From Beta vulgaris subsp. vulgaris (Eukaryota; Streptophyta; Magnoliopsida; Caryophyllales; Amaranthaceae), in assembly GCF_026745355.1 (NCBI RefSeq), contig NC_079202.1, positions 51,858,209 through 51,922,208 of the forward strand: a DNA stretch of 64,000 bases. Direction: 5' to 3'. Within the stretch, counting starts at the first letter, position 1; the number at the start of each line of letters is the position of its first letter. Made by a program: the position numbers and the translations under genes. Under the pieces are notes generated by a model. It was not told the origin of the DNA, searched no databases, and saw only the letters and a program-made list of their open reading frames with translations. This document shows positions 21,663 through 33,738 of the stretch, piece after piece.

Positions 21663-22642
21663 CGCTTTCTTTGTTAGTTTTATTTTTATCTATTAACAAT
21701 TTTTGTAGATGTAGTTGGAAATTTAATTGGAGCCACTTCATTAGTTCAGCTTATAGCCACATTTCTATGTCTCGTTTCTAGAATTTTGAAGTCCTGCATT
21801 TTGTAGTGGAAAATCATAATCAAGGGAATCAATTCTTATGACTCAAGACTTTGGCCATGAAATGAGAAATCTATCATATTCTAGGCAGATCATGGGCATT
21901 CACATCTCATAACACCTTCAGCTTCTATTTAGAAGATAAACTCCTTTAAATCTATTAATTTATATTACGTACAATCTCGTGAAAAAATTTCACATTTGAC
22001 GTGTATTACTTCTGATGTCTAAGGACAAGTGTGAAACAGTCTCGATCTCATGAATAGAAAACTATATGGTAAAACTCCCCACATCTTATGTTTCAACCAT
22101 AACGTCACGGGTTTAAATCTCATGTTTTTCTGTAGCTTTTTCCAGTCTTTGCAACAAATGAAAATCGAACCCTTGTTACAGAAGTGGAATGAACTCAACC
22201 ATTAGAAACCATTAGAGATAACTTGACCCTCCTCATCTCTAAACAAGATATAGAGTTCATATTACCAAAACAGGAAATATCAAATATTTTCTGTTTACAT
22301 CAAATGTCAATACCCACAATAATTTAATATGGAAGCATCTCAACAAGTCATCAACAATTTACTCATAAAGTAAGATTATCATTAATCACCAAAAGTCTGT
22401 AACCAAGTGAACAGTTAACACCTTTTCACAGATGATGTGCTAATGAAATTACAAATCCCACCGTGCTATACATTGTGCAGGAGAGCCATTGATATCCAAC
22501 TAATCACTATACTAGCACTTCAAAAAAGCAAGTCGACTGCAATCTACAATACGTTTTAAGGAAGTCGGCACTTTTCCCCTGAATGCAGTTCCCACGACGG
22601 CACCAGCCAGAAGGTTAGCATTTCTAGTGACACGGGTTGACT
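21663..22642. other. Convergent 3' region between the DHH gene and the cyclophilin gene
   Basis: No coding sequence seen. It must hold the 3' UTRs of both genes, which point towards each other. No clear repeat was found. Confidence 0.6.
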
Positions 22643-25600
22643 TCAACCAGCTAGGGGATTAGCATGTATTGTGACACGGTTCAGCCTAATTTCAGCAAGT
22701 GGACGATCCCCTGGACCTGTTTTTGTCTGCATAAACCAGAAAAACCATAATCAGCAACATTATCATAGGATTTGTGAAAAGATCAAAGAGCAGAAGGAAA
22801 TAACTAAAATGTCCTTAGTGACTGAAGTTACCAAATACCCTTAGTTTTTTTTGATCCATATGAGCTACGAAGGCGGTACAAAGTACAAAGAAGGGGAGGA
22901 GAACCTGTGACCTATCGTTCACGGTACCTCAATCTTAACCATTAGGCCAAGACATCCTTGGTACCAAATACCCTTAGTGAGTACATGAGTTAGGGTATTT
23001 TAGTCATTTCCTTGTTATGCGCATAAGCATTATGCCTCACCAACTTAAAAGAAAACTAAAAGGAATTTCACTAAAGAAAGTTAGAAGCAAGCTTATGTCC
23101 AAGGATGTGAAAGCCTCGTCAGAAAATATGTCACTGAGGAATTCAAACATAAGTTAAAGTTGCATAACACCATAACGGTATATAACTATGATATGCAGAG
23201 TACACTTCTAAACAATTTGCAAGTATATGAAATACTCATAGATACCTTTTCCATAAGATCAAGGACTTCAAAACCATGGATCACTTTGCCAAGCACGGTG
23301 TACAATCCATTTAAATGAGGCTGCTTAGCATATGTTAAAAAGAATTGACTTCCATTGGTATTTGGACCACTGTTTGCCATTGACAGCATCCCCCTAGCAT
23401 TGTGCTGGAAAAGAGAAGTACAGGAAAATTAATTAGATGAAAGAATTCGTTCATCAACTGACAAACAAGCAATGAGCTTAGACATTCTAAGCTTTTATTT
23501 CTTGTTCCAGGTAAACTTTCAAAAGAAACATCAGACGCCTTAGATAACTTGATCAAAGAAGTTTAGACATTCGCCCAACAGTAGCAGTATAGTTAACAAG
23601 CCTTTCATCCACACGGAAGATTTAGGGTACGTTCTCTTCACCTTAATAAATAAAGTTTCAGGTCCAATAAGTTCAGATAAGTTTCAATCAGGTCCAATCA
23701 GGGCCATAAGTTCCAATCAGGTCTAATAAGGTCCAATAAGTTCCAATCAGGTGCAATAAGGTCCAATGAGTTTCAATTGCTAAAAGTTAATAAGGTCTAA
23801 TAAGTTTCAATCAGGTTCAATAAGGTCTAATAAGTTCCAATCAGGTCAATAAGTTTCAATCACGTCCAATAAGTTCCAATAAGGTTCAATCAGGTCCAAT
23901 AAATTGAATCAAGTCCAATCAGGTCCAATAAAGTTCAGTTCAGGTTCAGGTCCAATAAGGTGAAAAGAACGCACCCTTAGGTATCTAAAGACAGAAATCT
24001 AATCGGGCTAATGTGTAAAGACAACATATGAATGAAAAAGGAATGACATCATATCCACTTATTAGAAACATTACTAAATATAGTTCATAATATACCTTAA
24101 GAGACTCTCTTATCTCATCGTTGAACTTTTTTCCCCATATACTGGTACCACCTTTGCCTGTGCCCGTTGGATCTCCTCCCTGGATCATGAAACCCTTGAT
24201 GTTTCGATGAAATATGGTCCCATCATAGTAACCATTGGCACATAGAGCCAAAAAGTTCTAGAAGAAAAAAAAGGCATTTAGATCGTTGACAAGAAATAAA
24301 CTATAAATTAAGTCTCTAGTTCTCATTCTAGACGATAGACACATATAATCCAAATCTCCAAATTCAAAACCCCATCACCTAAACTTCAGCAAAAAGAAGA
24401 ATTTAAAGGTTAGATAGCAATAGGTATAGCCTCTATTGAGAAAAATCAGGGATAATGCAACAAAGATGTCACTTCTGCTTTAAATGTTCTTTATCACAAA
24501 TAAATTAAAGACGACGAAAGACTTTGCTAACATATAAATGTCAAACAAGGGGAAATTACCAGAAACCAAATAGGGGCAGTTTGATTGAGGCCATTTTTTT
24601 GGGGGGTTGGGGGTTGGGAGAGAATTTAAAAAAATGAAACAGAAAGAAAGTCCCTTAATTCCCCCAATTGTTTGGGGACAATAGCGAAAGAGACAGGAGT
24701 TTTGAGTTCCATTTCCCCTGGTTGTTGCCAATGAACAAAGCCTTCTACGAAATAAATTGTAGAAGTAGGACATTTATTCTCTTATTCTACAATTCACACT
24801 CATTGCCATGCCTTATTTTTCCTAGTCATTGCTTCCGCCACGTCTCTCTCTTTCTCACTCTTCACGATCGCCATATCTCTCTCATTCCTGCTGTTTTATC
24901 TACCATCATAATTGTCAGAGTTGTTCGCATCTTAAATAGGACCTTTGATGGTCAGATCAGCCAATACAAGGCATGGATATACCATCCGATGACCTAAATC
25001 TTGATGAAACCTTTGCTTGGAATCCTCGAATCAGAAGATGGTTTTGCTTTAAGTTCAAATTTCTGCAAAAAGTGTTGAAGGTGAAGATAAATTGGTGTAC
25101 AATTTCTGCGCTATGATAGGCATGGAAGTTGGGAGGGGTGGGAGAGGGAGTGGGTCGAGTAGGCAATGGAAGGTTTAGCACAGGATGGCATTTGGTGTAG
25201 GAGGCGGCAATCAATTATGGTTGTTAGGTAGTTTTCCCAAGTCATGACTCATGACGCTGTCATGGAGATGATTGAGGGGGCGGCAAACTGCCAACCGAAG
25301 CCTTTGCCAGCAACTAGAAGTGAGGATTTGAGGAAGTCAGACGAGAGACTAGTTGGACTATCCAGAAACATCAAAGTGAAGGAATCATTGAAAAGGCAAC
25401 CAACTGATAATAGAGAGAAGCCAGAATGATAACTCACCCTCGTTATCTAGATTTCTCAAGACTCAAAACAACAAGGGCTAATCCTAAGTTCCTAAGCTCA
25501 TTGGAGAACTTATATCATCAACAATATTCTAAGAAAAAGCAGTGAACACCTCAATTTACAGAGTATCAACATATCTCAAAGCTAAGCAAGGAATTCGGTA

Positions 25601-26657
25601 CAATACAATAGCATGTAGATACCCTAGGTCAAGCAAGACAAACAATGTTGAAACAAACCCTTATAGTTCTAACTTAAACTTATAAAAGTTGCATATCAAA
25701 TTCAGACGTGACTACATAAATAACAATAGATTACACCAGACCAGTCGCAATTCATTAGAAAATTTATCAAGGTCCCTTAAACGAGCATAGGGCTTAGTCA
25801 AGTAGAACCAGGTTGCAGCGAAACACAAATTCTCCTAGAAAAGAGAAATGTTTTGTTTTCTCGTTCTTGAGCATAGAGCCAAGTCATGTTCGTTGTTCTA
25901 CTATGCTATATGTACGCCATTTTGGACGTTCTCATAGGAAGTACTCCGATAGCTTTCTGATTGTCCCAAAAATACTGCATATTACATATACGACTTCCCA
26001 TTCCCTCCCATGCTTCACCCTCCGAAACACAATACCCGGAAACAAACCACCAACTTCACAAAAGATATGCAAAGTTTTACAGTCTCCAACTATCCAATCC
26101 CACATCCACTTGTACCCTCAAACAACTTATATCAACTAAAAACCAACAAAGCCTTCGCCGTGACAGTACAATCTTCAAAGTTCCATTCTATTGTAAACAA
26201 CGATACTATCCCAATCAATTCATACCCCCCAAAAACCCTGCAATTCAAGGTTCTAAGGTCTAATTATCATTACTTCTCTTAATTACTCAATTCTAGTCAA
26301 AACAACCCCTGAAAATCAGTTTAATTCTATCAGCTTAACTCAAAGATAAAGAAATTCAGTCTTATGGACAATAATTTTTCATCATAATCAAAAAATTAAC
26401 AAATTGACATCAAAAAAATGTTTCCAGTAATGTTATTCATCAACTGATTTACCTCAGCAGCTTTGGGAACTTCATCACAGAAAATTTCGCACTTAATGTC
26501 GCCGAGATTAGTGTGAAGTGTCACTGACTGCGATTAACATAAACATATGTTCAAGTTTATTGCAAAAAAAAAAAAAAAAAAAAAAAACAACGTTCAATCT
26601 AAGCTATAATAAAGGTGTTCGACGTAATGCGTGAGTCGAGAAGAAAAAACTTACCAT
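22643..26657 (-). CDS. CYP18-1: Peptidyl-prolyl cis-trans isomerase, CYP18-1/PPIL3-type cyclophilin
   Basis: Five coding exons on the minus strand: 26657-26655, 26527-26453, 24257-24096, 23404-23246 and 22726-22643. All have GT-AG junctions and together give 160 residues, the usual length of plant CYP18-1. The protein reads [49 protein letters not shown] and ends [11 protein letters not shown]. The catalytic Arg (in FHR), the FMIQ stretch and the NGSQFF core are present. The CypA Trp121 position is His (KQPHLNG), as in PPIL3, which lowers cyclosporin affinity in that family. PPIL3 proteins associate with the spliceosome. The first exon codes only for the ATG; the next begins at the second codon. 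Intron 2 (2.2 kb) holds no recognised gene. Introns 3 and 4 carry a MITE and a SINE. Confidence 0.95.
22845..22961 (-). mobile_element. tRNA-derived SINE in cyclophilin intron 4
   Basis: A 117-bp insert between perfect 16-bp duplications TACCAAATACCCTTAG (22829-22844 and 22962-22977). Read on the minus strand it starts with a box-A-like TGGCCTAATGGTTAAG, continues through GTGAACGATAGGTCACAGGT and ends in GTAGCTCATATGGATC plus an A-run. The same family lies at 51541-51668. It is in the sense orientation of the host gene. Confidence 0.9.
23625..23976. mobile_element. PIF/Harbinger-like MITE built of CCAATAAGTT repeats (cyclophilin intron 3)
   Basis: A 352-bp element with ends GGGTACGTTCTCTTCACCTT and (reverse complement) GGGTGCGTTCTTTTCACCTT, flanked by TTA (23622-23624 and 23977-23979). 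The interior is almost entirely variants of GGTCCAATAAGTTCCAATCA. The same family, larger and with a nested element, is at 54520-55396. Confidence 0.85.
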
Positions 26658-28179
26658 TTTTATCTACTTTAACTTCAACCCAGAGATGCTTAAGTAGAGA
26701 AAGTGAGAAAGAGCTTGAAATATTGACGGGTTTAACACACGACGCCGATACTTCTGGAGTCGCCGGCTGTTTTTTTTATCCTTTTAATAACAAAAAGGCT
26801 TGTTGCCGACCTTTTTAGATGTCCCTTCAATTCAACAAGCTTCTGCCAAAATTTTTATCATACATCCGGATTTATCGTAAATATGGTATATCGAGTTATT
26901 TTTTTTCATTCCTCAATCCTCATCTAAATCATCCAAATGAGTAAAATGTACTAAATTTTTTTTTTAAATAAACAAAAATTATTCATATGAATATCCGAAT
27001 TTATGATGAATAAACTCATGTTAGGCCCAATATAGTGGTTTACACTTCTTCTACTTTTTAGAAGAAGCATTGATGATAAAGAATTTCGGGGGTATTGTTA
27101 CTAGAAGATGTGAATTGTAACCTTGTGTTGGACAATTTGTCTTAGATGCGATGTGTTTCACATTCAAATGATTATACATTATGTAGTATGTATGGTATGA
27201 CAATATTGTCCTATTTATGTAGTCTAAGGAAACTCCTTTTTTTTACGGTAAGTCCGTAACTCTTTTAATATATTGAAAATGGGTACGATCATCTTATTAT
27301 TAAAGGTATCATTCTAACACTTGTCAATATTTTGTAATATGAGTATTATTGCCTAGGAAAGCTGCAACTCTTGTTCAATGACATCCAAACTCTCGTTACA
27401 CATTATTTTCTTATACCTCGAAACATATTTATTGTGAAGCCAATTGTGCTGTTGACTACCTCAATCATATGAAACATTTTATTACGACTAATCAAGACAT
27501 TGTCCCTGACTACATCGTAATCTTAGGCACTGTTATGCAAAAATAGTTGTTAGTTGTAAACTTTTAGCTCTTAGCTATGAGTTGTGAGCTTTTAATGGAA
27601 GTAGTTTATAACTATTAACTGTCAAACTAGTTGTCTAAAGTAGAAGTGTTTGGTAAAAATAATTGTTGGTAAAATTTTAATGTGGAAATAATATGCAAAA
27701 ATAGTAGCTTTTGTCTTTTGACAACAAAGTACTCAAAAGCTGAAAACTACCCCTAAAAGGTACTTCGCCGAACCTTAAAATAATTTTTTTAAAGTTTAAA
27801 TTACCTAAATACTACTTAAAAGTTACCTCAAATACTACGCCCCAACACACTGTGAAATCTTAATCGTTAAGAAAATATATTTTTAATTTTGTTTACTTCT
27901 ACTTCAAAAAAAATGGAAAAACAAAAAGAATATTCGTCGGGTGGGTCATTACCAATTTGGATTTTGGTACAAGTCTTAAAAGCTCATTGAGATATTTAGT
28001 AGATTGATCAAGACTTGCTCAACCTGAAAGAGTCCTAAACTCCTAAGTCCTAACCAATGTGGGAAAACATCAAACATAGCAAACACACCACCGTTATTTA
28101 CAGTTAATTACTTCCTCCAGAATTCCATTACAAATTTACAACTCATACTCTTTTGCTTAGAAATCAATTACAATAAACA
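26658..28179. other. Divergent intergenic region, cyclophilin and VTT gene promoters
   Basis: Holds the 5' UTRs and promoters of both flanking genes, which are transcribed away from each other. AT-rich, with no gene and no clearly delimited element seen. 27540-27780 contains many short self-similar TAGTTGTTAG-type words and may be an old MITE. Confidence 0.5.
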
Positions 28180-31159
28180 ATGCAAGAGAAACTAAACAAA
28201 CTTTTCATTTCCGAAACAAAAGCCACAAAAATGGAGGTAATTAAGAGTGATTACCAGATATTAGACCCTAATTCTACTTCATTTGACGAAGAATCTCCAC
28301 TATTATCAAATTACGCCGAAAATAATTGTAATAGTCATATCAATTGGAGGTGGAAAAAAAGATGGTTTATAATTTTGCTGGGTGTTGTAATTGCAGTTTC
28401 CGCCATTGTTATTATCAAACAATTTGGCCCCTCTTTCATGAAGAAGGTTAAATTCTCTCTCCTCATATTTTATTTTGTTTATTTCGATATTTTTCTGAAA
28501 GATTGTACTATGAGTTTAATTCAAGGTTTTTAAATTGAATTATGTTTGGTTAGGATTAGTTAAAATTGAAGGGAGAATTAGCTAGTAGAAACGAACAAGT
28601 TAGATTTATGTTGATGAAATTTTTGAATTTTAGGGCTGAAATTTGATGCTAAAAAGAAGAATGGAGGTTTTAGGTTTTAAAGGTTTCGGCATTTGTAGCT
28701 GCTGTATTAATACCCCGAAAATGAAAATTTTCAGGTGTATTTTAAGTAATGTATTAATGTGTGTCATTTGAAAATAAAGAAATTCCTTTTGTTTGCAAAT
28801 TTCAATTTTAGATAGACAAATTTGTAAATTTGGGGATGATTTTCTTCTATTTAAGGCCGTTAACTAAAATATGTCTATGGTTAACTAATTGGCTGGCTCC
28901 AGGAATAGCCGGAGCGTGAGCGGTTAATGGGGACGGATTGTAAATTCGTTGGCTACCTGTTTACTTGGGTTATTTTCCTGATAATGATAAAGAAAGGGCG
29001 GTAATTAAAATCGCCTTTCATTTTATGTAATTGTATGGTCTTGATTGTTCATGTAGGTATATCATGATTTCTTAATGAATTAGACAATCTGACTGCTTGT
29101 GAGTTTTGATTGTACGTTAATTTTTGAAGGGAACATGAATTGATTTCATATATGTTGCGAAAATGAGAGGCAATTAGGTTGTCATAGTGATGGTTAGAGA
29201 TACGATATGACGACATAATTATCTTTAATAGTCATTACATAACCTTGAGTTGAGGTAATTTGTTGAATAGAAGTATGATAATTGATGTTTTGTGATTTTT
29301 TTTAGATTATTATATGTCATACAAGATGCATGGAAGTAGTTGCGAAATTTGTGATCAGTTACGTAACTGTGAGTTCACTCGCATATAACATCTATATATC
29401 TGAACAGAGAGGAGAGAGTGGTGTGTGGCTCAGACAAAGTGGATTTACTGAAGTGGATAGTCGTTTTTCAAATTGTCTACTCTTTATTGAATGCTATAGC
29501 TGCTTAGATGCATACTTTACTAAACTGTCACTCATCTTGTAATAGGAGGTTATGCCAGTAATAAACTGGCTGATAGAAACTTTCAGCTCGCCAGTGCTTG
29601 CAGCTATTCTGTTTGCTGGAATAGCCTTGTTCCCTGTTCTACTTTTGCCAACGACGCCCTTCAAGTGGATCGCTGGAATGACTTTTGGCTATGGAATTTG
29701 CTTCTTGGTGGTCATACCTGGAGTAGCTGTGGGAGTCTCTTTGCCCTATTTCATTGCCTATAAATTTCGTGACAAGGTCGAGGTAGGCAAGTACTTTTAA
29801 TGTTTTCTGACCATATTTTGCTTAGAGAATGTTTCTTATGTAACTGGCTGTTTGTTGCTTATGTATATGCACCTCAGAAATGGCTGGATAATCATCCAGA
29901 AAAAGCTGCCATTGTTAGACTTGCTGGTGATGGGGAATGGTTACATCAGTTTCAAGCCATTGCTCTTGTAAGACTTACTCCGTTCCCATATGTGGTGCTC
30001 AATTATGCTGCTGTTGCTACCGGTGTTAAATATGGTCCTTACCTAACGGGAACCCTGGTAGGGATGGCACCTGAGATACTTCTTGCAATTTACAGGTTAG
30101 TTTTGTATCCTGGTTTTGAAGAAGCTTATGTAAATACCAGATAGTTTAGTCTCACTCAATTGATTATGCTAAAATCTATGAAGTCGAGGATTTCTCTGAA
30201 ATGGGGGATATTCTTTTTCTGCTAATAGTTTATTGCTAGAAACCACCAATTGAACATTATATACTTATATTTACTTTCCTAAAAGCATCATCGGGGATTC
30301 TCAACAGTTCAGCTTTTCAATTGCGACGCTGCCAATCAAGAGAATGTGATCTACAAGCTGGAGATATGTAGTCAATTTAAGAACGTCGTATTATTTTCAC
30401 TGCTACATTGGTTGGGGTTGCATTGTTTATGTTGAAACTCAAAGTAATGGAGTCTAATATAAGAGGTGGTAAATTAGATGAGGTTTTTGTAGTTGAAGGA
30501 TAAGTGAAGGATGGGTGAATTGGGTGGATTTGTAGGGAAGTATTAGCCTCATTCGAAGAGTAACAAGTCCCACTCCCTCGAGGTCTCAAATTGACCTCAA
30601 GCTCCACCACCTTCACTCACATTCCTTTTCTTTATCTTGTTTCTTATTACCCCTCAATTTATTATCTTCAATGCAAGCATCCCCATAAGCTAAGCTGAAA
30701 ATTCTAATGCAGTTTTGAAGATATCGCTTAATTCTAGGCTCGATTTTCAAGAGTCAAGACTCTTAAAGTTTTCCAAAGATTGGACCCAAGAGCATGCTGA
30801 TTTTTCTGATCTGCAGACTTGTAGTGAACCTAGAAAAGATATGAGAGTTTGATGAGTTTTTCCACGATATGTTTAGTTGTTAATTGGATAAGGGTTTACA
30901 GGCCTGATACAAGGGGGGAATAGGTAAACTTCCATCATTCTTCATTTCTTCTTGTTGACATGTTGTTTTTCCCTTTGGTAGCGGAAAACTGTTCCGGACA
31001 GTGGCAGAAGCAATGGAGGAGGATACTCATGTTTCAAAATTTCATATGATCTTTGATGGTATGGGCTTCTGTTTAACTGCAGTATCCACCATCGCCATCG
31101 GATTTTATTCAAAACGGAAGTTGAAACAACTTCAAGAGTTACAGAGCAACAACAGCTGA
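28180..31159 (+). CDS. VTT-domain (SNARE-associated/TVP38-TMEM64 family) membrane protein
   Basis: Four exons with GT-AG borders: 28180-28446, 29546-29782, 29878-30095 and 30982-31159. They give 299 residues, or 282 from the alternative Met at 28231. It has an acidic N-terminus with a di-leucine-like ESPLLSN, a first membrane segment (WFIILLGVVIAVSAIVII), then the VTT core: FSSPVLAAILFAGIALFPVL, GMTFGYGICFLVVIPG, GVSLPYFI, the amphipathic WLDNHPEKAAIVRLAGDGEW, and FQAIALVRLTPFPYVVLNY with VKYGPYLTG. A last hydrophobic segment (GFCLTAVSTIAIGFYSKRKL) ends in a basic tail. VTT proteins act in endomembranes; DedA/TMEM41B/VMP1 relatives scramble lipids, but this plant subgroup is not well characterised. 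Exon 4 was chosen because it restores IYSGKLFRTVAEAM across the split Ser codon. Confidence 0.9.
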
Positions 31160-31438
31160 TATAGACCTTCCTCCACAGACATCTTTTATTGTCAGTTATT
31201 TGCGTATTTCTGCCATGTTTGAGCTTCGATGAGATACAGGAAATACTGTCAAAGTTGTTTATTCCTTGCAACGTAAGTGTACATATTTTGATCAAATTTC
31301 CATTGTATTGTAAAGTTGTAGGACGTGCAAATATTGTGATCAGGAAATACACGGTTTATTGGTGAGATGTTGTACTTGCTCTAGCGACTACTACTTATAA
31401 ATTGAAGAAATTAAATTGAAGAAATTGTAATAAATGTA

Positions 31439-31822
31439 GGGTTTTTCTACGTTATACCTTTGTATTTTTTTCAATTTCTATGTTGTACCCCAAACTTTTC
31501 AAAATTCCACACAATACCTTTAAACTTACCTTTTTCAACGGACAATGCCCCTACCGTTAATTATACATCATTAATTTCGTCTACTTTTTATAATCCGGTG
31601 AAACGAATCTAATTAGTGAATAACCTTCTAAGAGTTAAACTACGTATAAGTCAAATTAGTTCCAATAATTTTTAAAAAATAATGAAATTAATGACATATA
31701 ATCAGCAGTTTGGGCATCGTGCATTAAAAAAGGTAAGCTTGAGGGTACCATGTCGAATTTTTAAAAAGTTGGGGTGAAACGTAGAAATTGAAGAAACACA
31801 AGGATATGACGTAGAAAAACCC
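31439..31822. mobile_element. MULE-derived MITE with perfect 9-bp target duplication
   Basis: A 384-bp element flanked by ATAAATGTA on both sides (31430-31438 and 31823-31831). The inverted ends are ~95 bp long (GGGTTTTTCTACGTTATACC versus GGGTTTTTCTACGTCATATC, continuing through CAATTTCTA and ACCCCAA). Nine-base duplications with long ends are the Mutator superfamily signature. Non-coding. Confidence 0.9.
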
Positions 31823-31831
31823 ATAAATGTA

Positions 31832-33738
31832 TATAGAAGTATAATTTTGATTGTCATATATGTTAAGGTTGATTGTTTTGTAACTTCTTGTATCTACCGC
31901 TCTACGTGGGTATTGAGTAGTCGCGCAAAAATATGAAGATGACCATTTTTTTAGTGAAAAATAGATGCATAGGATATTTACTAGAGACATTCGAGGTAGA
32001 TTAAGAACTAAGAAGAAGCTAATCAAGATTCCTTCCCTTTTGTGACCTTGTTGTTTGATGAATTATCATCTGAACTTGTTTTACCAAATGTTTATGTAGG
32101 ATCTTCACAAGAAGAGAAACAAAACCTCGAAGATTTAAACATCTAAAAAGATGCAAATAGATGAATACACATTCAGATATGTTTTATCATATATTAAGTA
32201 GATTGAGAAGATGAAGATAAAATGGTTCAACAAGCCACTTTCTTCATATAAATTTGCATGATCTTTTTCAATAATTCAATTAAGTGTTAATTGTAATTAC
32301 TTTTGGTGAAACTATTACCAAGAAGTTTGCCTTGCAACAAAAAGGAACAAAAGCTAACATAACCAACAATTTAAAATAATCTCTTTACCTCCATATGTTC
32401 CCCTCTTTTCATTGGCCATATCTAAAATATGATAAAAGTATTAAATTAGCTACTAAACAATTCAATTGATGTAATCTATATTAAGGTGTGTACTCATATG
32501 TTATAGACTCTAGGAAAAATATCAAATTTAGAATAGTGATGAGTCCCAATAAACTCCAAATACCATCATATTGAAGTCCGACATGCAACATATGCATTAC
32601 ACCTCCTAATTTCCCCTTCTAATTAAAACAATTTGCTGGTCCATCATTAAACCTAACAGTCCTCGACAATCAACGTCTATTCAAAAACTTTTCCTACAAT
32701 CATTGTTGTTACACATACTCCAACTCTAACTCCTCCGATCAATTTAAAAATTCACAAGTACTACCTCTTTTTCTTTTTGTTATTTCCGTAAGTTTTTCAA
32801 CTTTTGCCAATACATATTTTACATAATTATTATCTTTAATTACATATTAATAGTATTATAAAAAGATTGATATTCTTAATATACTTATTAATACGAATCA
32901 AACTAGATACCTCATAACATTATTTCTCTTATATATTGTAAAATTTTTAAAATATTCTCTAATATAAAAACCAAGGGCATTTCTTTTTTATTTTCTCTAA
33001 TAACTCTCCAATGCCCCTTATCAATTTAAGTATGTAGAGTCATATTGACACATATTCAACTTTTGTCGAGTCGTCGTCAGAAGAAGTACTTAAGTTGACA
33101 ATTGATTGTTGTCGATTTTACTTAACTGATTTGTAGCATCGTTTTTAGGCTATTAACATATACAAATACAATACTCAACTCTTAAAACCAAAGTAAAACC
33201 ACCCAAGAACCATTTATCAAACACGAGTTTGGAGATTTGATACTTTCTAATGATACTTGACAAAATTGGCCTCAACACCACAAATTAAGGCTCGATTGCA
33301 CCCGACACCATAAATTTGACTAGTAGTCAAAACATCACAAACTACTAACATAGATGTAGTGCATGTCATAAATGATGCCGGAAGCACATTTTTCTCATTG
33401 ATGAGTATATCCAATTAGAAGCTCTCTATCTACAAAACTCTTCTTCTTCACGAATAAATTTAAAAACTATTTCCCAAAGGTTTAACTTATCGCAAATACG
33501 TAACCCCAACGTCATTTATGACACTCACCATATCCAAATCAACAATTTATATTATTTTGACTACTAACTAAAGTTAAGGATGTTAGATTGTTAAGTACTT
33601 GGGTGTACTCGACTACTCGAGCCCTAGCTTGTGTGGTTGACTGTTGAGTCCAATTTTGCCTATACGAGAATTTAAAAGAGTAGGAACTACAAAAGCCATC
33701 AACCCAAGAAAAATTCAAGCAAGGGGACACGACGAACT
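31832..33738. other. Intergenic region upstream of the ANKZF1-like gene
   Basis: AT-rich with no recognisable gene. The last few hundred bases must include the promoter and 5' UTR of the next gene. No delimited mobile element was recognised. Confidence 0.5.

Noticed and set aside
22845..22961. tRNA gene
   Set aside because: Box A and box B-like words are present, but there is no cloverleaf. The A-tail and 16-bp duplication make it a SINE.
24668..26282. Several 60-110 residue frames in cyclophilin intron 2
   Set aside because: They overlap on both strands, lack conserved motifs and fall inside a well-supported intron.
30290..30366. Alternative fourth exon of the VTT gene
   Set aside because: Joining it after the split Ser codon gives a stop after about 20 residues, while 30982-31159 continues the family's C-terminal membrane segment.
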